Part shown: positions 49,801 to 58,800 of the stretch, piece after piece | How the letters are laid out: every line of letters begins with the position of its first letter | Numbering within the stretch: position 1 is the first letter of the stretch | From: Bostrychus sinensis | Taxonomy: Eukaryota; Chordata; Actinopteri; Gobiiformes; Eleotridae | Assembly: GCA_020698575.1 (NCBI GenBank) | Contig: CM036253.1 | Span: forward strand, 34,817,719 to 34,881,718 | Direction of reading: 5' to 3' | DNA length: 64,000 nucleotides | The notes under the pieces: model-generated | What the model saw: only the letters and a program-made list of their open reading frames with translations | Told to the model about the DNA's origin: nothing | Databases searched by the model: none | Program-made: the position numbers and the translations under genes

Positions 49801-49842
49801 TTAACGTGTTAATCACGATTACTTAGTCACAGAGAATTTAAC

Positions 49843-49873
<31 letters not shown>

Positions 49874-52800
49874 CAACCCCAATTAATTGCACTTGTCTAT
49901 GAAAACACGGAACTTTTCTCAGTGACCTAGTTTCTGTTGCACAGTAACCAGGGCTGGACCACCACATGGGTCAAAATGCCAAATGTGAGTGTTTTTCAGC
50001 TGAGAACAGCTGAAACTGCGGGGCCGAGGTCGGCCCACCTCCACGCAACCAGCACACGACGTTACTTCTTTTTTTTCACTTTCAAATGTGCTGCTTCAAG
50101 GCGCCGCTCATTGTATCTCCGATCGTTCTCACAGCTGAGTGACGTACTCAGAGTAGACAGCAGTCCCTTGGGTTCAGACGCAAAGGAGAGAGAACAGGTC
50201 CACATGGAGGTCACACGCGGCGCACAGAGGAGAGAGAGGTGCGCAGTGTTTTACTACGTGCATGGGAGGCAGAGATCGATGCACAAATGCTGAATAATGC
50301 CCTGTTTGACCGCGGTGTTAGTTTGAAATCAAGTTAAACTATGCCAGAACATACAAATAAATTCCTATATTTTAATTGACATAAATATTGATATTTGATA
50401 AAAATGTGATTCATTGCCTGAAATTAGATTTTTTTTTTTTAATCGAGTCCCACCACTAGTTTCGTCTGACAGAAATAAGCCCTTGTATGTAAATTAACGT
50501 GTTCCAGATGAAAATATTGTTATGATAAAACTAATTTGTTTAACGCCATGCAGTAAACTGTGGTTGCTGCATTTTTGGAACAAATGTGTTGCCATTTTAA
50601 AAAGGAAATAGACAGGCTTTCCAATGGCATAAGCAGTACAAGATGGTATTAGCGAAAGTGGTATAAAAGCAATGTCACTTACACTTTTTGAATACAACTA
50701 AAGAAATAAAATAAAAACAATATTCTAATGAACAGAGATGCACCAGCATCTGGCGCGTGCCTTGCTGCAACAAGTTACACAAAAAAGTATTTGTCAGTCC
50801 AGTCACACTTAAATACATGAGGGATCATATATATTTTATGTCAAGAAATATTATAGGTACATTTATGGGTGCTTTGAATACTTAGGTTTACTTTAAAATA
50901 GTGAGGAGAATTATTTTTGACTATGTATCCATTCTATCCTGACACCAGTTGGATGTCTGTACCTTCTATTGTCTGGAAGGTGTCCTGAGCCCTGCCGAGG
51001 GGAGTTCGCAGTTTGGACAAGACGGTGAACTGAGCTGCCTCCCACACTGCCCACTGCCACAGCACCACCTCAGTCTTGAGCAGAGCCCGCGGTACAACTC
51101 CAGGCCCAGAGCCGTCCACAGCTGCCCGACTGTCGCGCCTCTCCAGCCTTTGACAGCTCTGGTACAGCCGCTCCAGCCATGGCTCTTTGCTGTGGGGACG
51201 CGCAGATAGTGTTCAGTCATGGAGAGAGAGATGGACAGATGGATTAGACAAAACAACAAAACATACAGGCCAGCAATATTACAACATTATTGTTTCTAAA
51301 GTTGCATTAACTTAATATTTGAAAATTTAAAATTCATGATGGAAAGAGCTGGATACCCTCCACGGTGCAGGACCCCATACAGGATGAAGCTGATCAGGTC
51401 GCTGAAGTCTTGAGGGTGGAACGTGCTGCTCGAACCTTGGCTCATGTGCTGACGAATAGCCAGGGAGATCTCCCTAAGCTTGGAGTGGTGGCTCTGGTTA
51501 CTGTCAGTAGACATGGACACACTTCTATCACAATCAACTCACAGAATCTCACATACTTATTACTACACATCTGTACAGTTTTTTTTGCAAGTTAGCAGAA
51601 TGAGACATCTGTTGGTAGTATCATGTACCTGTTGTATTTCCAATTGAAACACACTGCCCTGGCTGGAAGGAGAGTGCATGCAACTAACTGACCAATGAAA
51701 TTTGATTTGACCTGGACCTCACTGACTAATGAGTCGATTAAAGTGACCAGAGGCTGCCAACCCTAATTAGGACATTTATGGCGCTTTTCCACCAGCAGTA
51801 CCTGGTTTTACTCTACTCGCTTTGTCAGCTTTTCCATTAGGCCTGCTTGGCCGAGGTTCCAACCAAGCCAAACCAGTACTAAAATGTGACGTTGACAGAT
51901 TGGTGGTCACTGATTGGTCACAGAATGTTGTCGTTTGTGAATCATATATGTGACGTTAGCCATAAAAACAAACCAACATTTTAAACATTTACTAATGATT
52001 CACACCAAATCATCCATGCACAGAATGCGTTAGCATGCAGTACGTCTATGACAACAGCTAGTGGAGTTCACAGCAGAGCAGCGAGTTTAAGCTGAAGTTA
52101 TGATTGCACACAATTACAACCATGTAGAGAGAGCCACATGTGAATAAAAGCCATGTAGTTTAACGGATTCTCGTCATTGGTCCTGGGTCTGACTTCCTGT
52201 CTGGCTCCATCTGCTCTGTTCAACTTTATGCATGGCAGCTGCAGCATCCATGAAAAGACAAAACTTGATGCACATTTAGTTGGAGGTCCAGACACGGACA
52301 CGTACTACAATGCAGCCGGTGTGAACTCACACATTAGCTGTGTCCCAATTCAACAGCCGCAGCCTTCAAAGGTCGCGGTCCACGAAGGCTACTCCTCCTT
52401 GTGGCCTTCGTGGACCGCAAAGGCCGAGCCGAAATGGGACGGTCCAGTCCACGGAGCGTACGTCAACAGCTGCTCCTCCTCTCACGTTTGTTGCCGCTGT
52501 CGCCTATCAACCAGGACCGCAGCTGCTAGCTGATTCACTTCATTTATTGGTCACATAAGCAGAAATGGAGCCAGAAATTACAGTTATTTTATTTTTTATT
52601 TTGTTTAATTTACTCCTCAAAGAGTTTGAGCAGCTCTCTCCACCTGCCTCTGCCATTTTCGAACGTCAGCCAAGCAGCGCGGAGTGAATCATGGGATATG
52701 TTGGGCCGCGAAGGATCCACCTGATGCAGCCTTCGTTCAGCGGGAAAGGAAGGCCGCATTCGTGGGCTGCATTTGAAGTAGCCTTCAAATTGGGACACCC

Positions 52801-55800
52801 CTGTCGCGCCGACTGTGATGTAATCGGCCTTCAAATGTAGCCGACGAATGCTGCGGCCGTTGAATTGGGACACAGCTATTGACTTGAATGGCGCCTATTT
52901 TGTTGCGAAGATCGTACAGGACGTCCTCCATTGTTGTTTTTTATGCTGCGATTATAGGACGACACATCAGTGAGGCGCCACTGTCCCTGCCCACAATAAA
53001 CCGATACTACAAAGTAATGGTAAATGACCCAAACCAAGTAAAACCGAATAGAGCAGAGTAGAGTAAAAAGTAGTGCTGATGGAAAAGGGCCCTTATTATA
53101 CAGTCTTTGTGGCTGGGACAGAAACAGGGTCATCAAAACTGATCAAAGTAAAGCGCCATATTGACAAGTTCAGTTGAACAGGGCACACAGTAAGCAGCAA
53201 AAAAATAAGTGTCTTCAATACACCATCAATGAGCAGAGGCCTCACCTGAGAGCCACATCCAGAGGGATGCTCTTAAGCAGTTTGCTGTAGGCTTGCCTGA
53301 CCCGAACAGCTGAGTGGACCAGCTGAACTCTGCACACATCCACACATCTACAACACACAAAGAAAGCCCTCAAACAGAAGAATCAACAAGTTCTTCCACG
53401 GAAATGTGGCAGCTTCACAGCTTAGCAACAGTGAAACTCATTATATAGTGCAGACACTGTAACATTTTCCAAAAAAAAAATTAATAGTAAAGTTGTGGCT
53501 TACAGTTAATGAAAATTCTTATTCTCATTAAATTTGAAAAATGTGAAAATGTTTAGAGAATTTGGGGCTAAGTTCACAAGGAGTGGACCAAGACTGGAGT
53601 GCATCAGGAGCCCCCACACACAGATGGGTCCAGACATTTATCTACAGCCGTGTCAGGGCTTTCCTGAACCAGAAACAAGGTCAGGAGCATCGAAACAATC
53701 TAAGGTAAGGAGGAAAAGAAATGGACTACGTATGTTTATTTGTTTTAAACCGTTTGTGTTTACTGGTAAATTTTAGAGCACTTCACACTCCCTTCTGCTT
53801 AAAAACTTTATGGAGATGCTGATTTCATTCTCAAGCAAGACCTGGCACTGTCAACAGTACCTGCATCTTGAAACGGCCAAAATTTAAGATTTCAGTCCAT
53901 CAATGTGGGGCAGATAATAGTAATCTCAAAACCAACTTGAACAACCTCTATAACAAAAGCTGAAGGAATACTGTGATAAAAAACTAAAAGTCATTTGCAT
54001 GTATTATTTTATTCTTTCATATGAGAAGACCTCTCCCTCAAAGTCAGAGGTGGACAGTAACAAAGCAAATTTACCTGAGAACTGTACTTTAATATAGTTT
54101 TTATGAATCTGTACTTTACTTTAGTATTTTTAGGGGTAACTTACTACTTTTACTCCACTACATCTAAAAAGATAAATATAATACTTTTTATTCCACTACA
54201 TTTCTAAAAAAGCAAAAGTAACTTCTGGAGAGAAATTGTTTTAAAACTGAAAGGCAACTAACTTACATCCTAAAGGTAATCATTTACTAATTGTAATTTA
54301 TATTTTAAGTCTTTTTGTAAAGTAAATTTACATAGATCTCTAAACTCATATTTGCTCTCAGGAACTAAAAAGAAGCTCTGGACACAATCTTGAAGTGATC
54401 TGAGTGAGGGACACTTGAAGTGTGTTTTGAAATAAATAAATAAATAAATTGCATGATTCTATAATAAACCAATTTCAAATTGATTGATGAGTATGATCGT
54501 AATACGCAGCCTTATTTCTAATACGTATAGCTCATTTTTGCTATAGGACAATCTTATCTATTATGGTTATTATTATTTCCAAACTAAAATTTGTTTGACG
54601 TCTCATCTTTAAAGGGTAGGATTAAGAATGTATGAAAATGTATTTTATTCATATTTTTGAAGCTGCAAATTTGTGACCTGAAATGTAATAAAAATTTTAC
54701 TCAAAATTCTTGAATGCATTAAAAATTTGATTTAGCAACTTTTACTTAGAGTAATATTTGACCAGAAGGATCTATACTTTGTCTAAAGTAATGAAGTTGA
54801 ATACTTTGTCCACCACTGCAAACAGTACATGGACAATAAGATGAAGTAAACCTGCCATCCTTACCTCTGCATGAGCTCGGGGGACAGGGATGAAGAGAGC
54901 ACCTGTAAGGTGTTACAGGTCTGAAGACAGATGCTCTGGTCTTCATTCATGGCTGCCAGTGGAAAACTGGGATTTTAGAAACCATTTTGGATTGAAATGG
55001 TAAAATGTGTAATGCTGTGTGTGGTTTGTACCGTTAGCCAGAAGACCTCTGCAGAACTTCGTAAATGAGGGCAGAGAGAAAAGGGGGCTGTAAGTGTCAG
55101 ACTTCTTTATGAGCACAGAGATCTCCTGAGCCCAAGTCAGCAGCAGCCGCCTACAACATTTACATCAACATATAATGAATGAATGGATTCAGAGACAAGG
55201 AAATACAAGAATCCTGCTGCTCATCTCTATACAGCTCTGGGAAAACAAAAGACCAGTGTAAAATGACCAGTTTCTTATCAGTTTTGTGTTTGTGACCATT
55301 ATTATTCTGTTCTTTAGAACACAAATTTAAAGGAAATTGTGTAGTGTTTATAGGACTCAAATAATTCAAGAAAACAAATGCCCTGTTTACCTCTAAACAA
55401 AGTGGTACTAATGTTTTGAGTTATCAGTTTTGGGTGGAGTAACCCTGATTTGCAATCACAGCCTTTGTGTTTTTCACATTTCTGTTAGGCAACTTTGTAC
55501 CACTTGTTTTTGGGGAAAACTCAACAGCTCCGATTTGCTTGATGGTTTTTGAATTCACACAGCAGAGTGAGATGTGCTTGTGTTAGAACAGACACAGAGT
55601 GGTTGTCATGAGGACTTGAGAAAATTGTGGTCCCTTTATTTTTTTTCAGAGCTATAGTTTGTTCAACTCACTAACAATACAGGAGTAATAGGAAGCATGC
55701 AGATATAGAGACAGACCTGGATTCTGAGTAAAGATTCTCTTTGACCAGCAGACCTCCAAGAAGATTCAAGAGTGTGCTAAAATGCTTCTTAGTGGCTGTA

Positions 55801-58800
55801 GTGACAGTGCTGATGACAGCCCCATCAAACAGCGATGGGGAAGATGAAGACAGGCTGGACGAGATGAAATGGTCATGTCTGCTCAAGAAAATACACAAGG
55901 TCAGGAAGAAGAGAAAATGGTCCATGTATAAAGCATCATATTCAGGAGTGGTGTCTGGGGTTCATTCATCCAGCCACAGTACCCAGTGTAAAGTATTTAT
56001 CTAGGACACCAAGTACCACCTTAGAAAATGGTTGGCTTTACAAATACCAATTTTAATGAACTAAAATGAGCCTAAATCTGGACTAATCCAGGTCTAAACC
56101 AAAGGATAAAACAGAGATTAACCCAAAAAAAATGTCTAATAGGGATGTAACGATGCACTGAAGTCAAGATTCAATTCACAATTTTTTGTTTTTGAATTTT
56201 TTTTATTTTTTTATTTGTAGATTTAGTTGCAGTACAATTATATTATGATTTTTGGTACATAGCCTATTTGTGTCTCCTTATCAAACTTAAATTGTTGTAC
56301 ATTTCTTAAGAGAAATTGAATAAAAAAGTAGATATTAGAACAATGACATGTCAAAATAACAAATATATAAAATAATTTGTTAGTGACTTTTATTAACACC
56401 TTTCTACTATCCTTCTTAAACAGAGACACTATAGTAGCAATCAATGCATAGAGAAGCAGCTTGTCAAAAATCCACACCTCAGTAATACATAATGGGCCTA
56501 ATACAGGCCAAGTCTTATAAAAATATCAGTGAGGAAAGACACATCCTCAGTAAAGACTCTAACCCTCCATGGAAACACCCTGGGGGAGGGGCCGTTGAAA
56601 CTTCAGTTCTTGTGAATGAGCATGCTCCTCCGTCTGTATCTGACAGAAGAAAGGGAGTGCTCTTCCGAGCCACTCCGAGTATTTAAGCTCATGTACAGTC
56701 TTTTCACGTTCCCAGAACGTTGGGCTAATTAGTCCTGTAAACTAAAACTTGATTTAAATTCATGTTTCTCCTAAGTAAAATGGCCAGGTAATGATGTCTA
56801 GCTCTAACATGTGAGTTAGATTATGCACCCTTAAACTTTGGTGGCGTGCACACAGTTTTAAAGGGGACATCGCGATTCATTTTTTTTCCTGCACCAATTC
56901 AAAATTTCTCTCTTTTGCATCGATATTTAGCTGGTTTACGAAGAATCGTTACATCCCTACTTCCTAAATAACAAAACTACACCTAAACTAGGACAAAACC
57001 AAGACAAATCCAGAACTAAATCAGGGCTAAAACAGAACTAACAGGACAAAAACAGGACTCAACTAGAGCTACATAAATACTTATGAAAGTAGATTAGAGC
57101 TTGAAATGCAAAAAAGGCTCCTGTGTACCATCAGAGAAGTCTGCGTACCACAGTTTGAGAACCACTGATCTAGACGGAGAACAGGGCCAAGTGAGAAGAT
57201 AGAAGTGGGCTCACCTGGTGCAGTGGGAGTACAGGGTGTACAGCACAGCGTACTGAACGGCAGGGTAAAAGACGGCCAGCTCAGAGTGGATCAGCATCAG
57301 GTCCTGACTAAGCAGAGCGAAGACTGTAGGAGATAACGCCCACATCTGAAATGTAAAAATAAATGCATATATATTTTACAACATGTATTCAGATACATCT
57401 CAGTGCAGCAGCTGGTACCAAGAGTGAATCTACCAGCCTCTGCAGAAGATAGACAGGTCATGAGGTGAACAGCTAGCACCATCATCATGTAGGACCTTGA
57501 ATGAATCATTTTAATTTGGTTGGTCACATCCAATACTATCGCTCAAACTTCGAAAACCTTAACCAAACAGGATTGAGCTGAAGCATACTGCCAATATAAA
57601 TATTTCACAAATAATTTAAAGCGGAACTCAGTAACTTTGCTCATTTCTTCGCTGTTTTGCCTTATTTTCCTCTATAAAGCTCCCCCTACAGTTCGGAGTA
57701 AAGCACTATCGTAAATACTCACAAGCCCAGTTGACTCCTGTGTGACCCCTCACTCTTCATTTACTTTCGTTTTCTCCTCCGCATATCTGTACAAAGCTTT
57801 TTCTTCCATTTGGCCACTCTGGCACGAAGAAAACTGAGAAATAAAGCGGTTGCTAGCTTATTGTTTTGCTAACCGGGAAGTACTGCTTTCTTGCAAGACC
57901 TGAGACTTCTGTGACTCCAGGTCGGCAACACTCATAATTGCAAGTGTCAATTTCATCCCAGAGACACCACGGGGAGATGCTGCACGCTTCATTTTCCCCA
58001 CAACTAATTTAATAATAATGGATTGGATTTATATTGCGCTTTACAAGCTTGTCAAGCTCCTCAAAGTGCCTTACAATTTGGTCCATTATTCAGCCTTCAT
58101 TCACACTCAGCTGCCCTGGGGCAATCTGATGGAAGCATGGCTGCCATTCTGCACCAACAGCCCCTCCGACCACCACCAAACACAGTCACACTGACACATT
58201 CATACAAGCAAAGTGAAGTGTCTTGCCCAAGGACACAATGACGGTGGCGGGGCTGGAACTGCCAACCTCTGGGTTAGTTGGCAAGCGTCTCTACCAACTG
58301 AGCCACTACCACCCCGTCACACGGACTCCGAAGGAGGTAAAAAAGTTACCGAGTTTTGCTTTCATAAATGTTACACTTCCTTAATAAATACAAATTATTT
58401 TACATTTTAAAAGGTACTGTAAACAGCATGCACTCATACTGGTTTAAAAACAGTACTGCAGTCTAAATCAAAACAACGGTCTGTGTGTTGCCAGTCACAG
58501 TGAGCTCTTTTGCCAACAGGAGTTGTAGCTCTGCTGTTAGCTGCGTCCACAACTCCAGCATGGCAACCAGAGCAATGGAGCTCTTCCTGCTTTTCTGATT
58601 GGACGATCGGCGATGCAAGAGTTTTAGAACCAAAACAAAACTGTAAACATAAACAACTTTGCCATTATGTAAAATATTTTTTTAATTGGGAATAAATCAG
58701 CTGTACCATTGTTACCAGTAAAACTAAGATTTGATTTAAACATGTTTAGATCATATCTGGAGACAAATTAGTAAGAGTTATTAAAACAAATATTCTGCTC

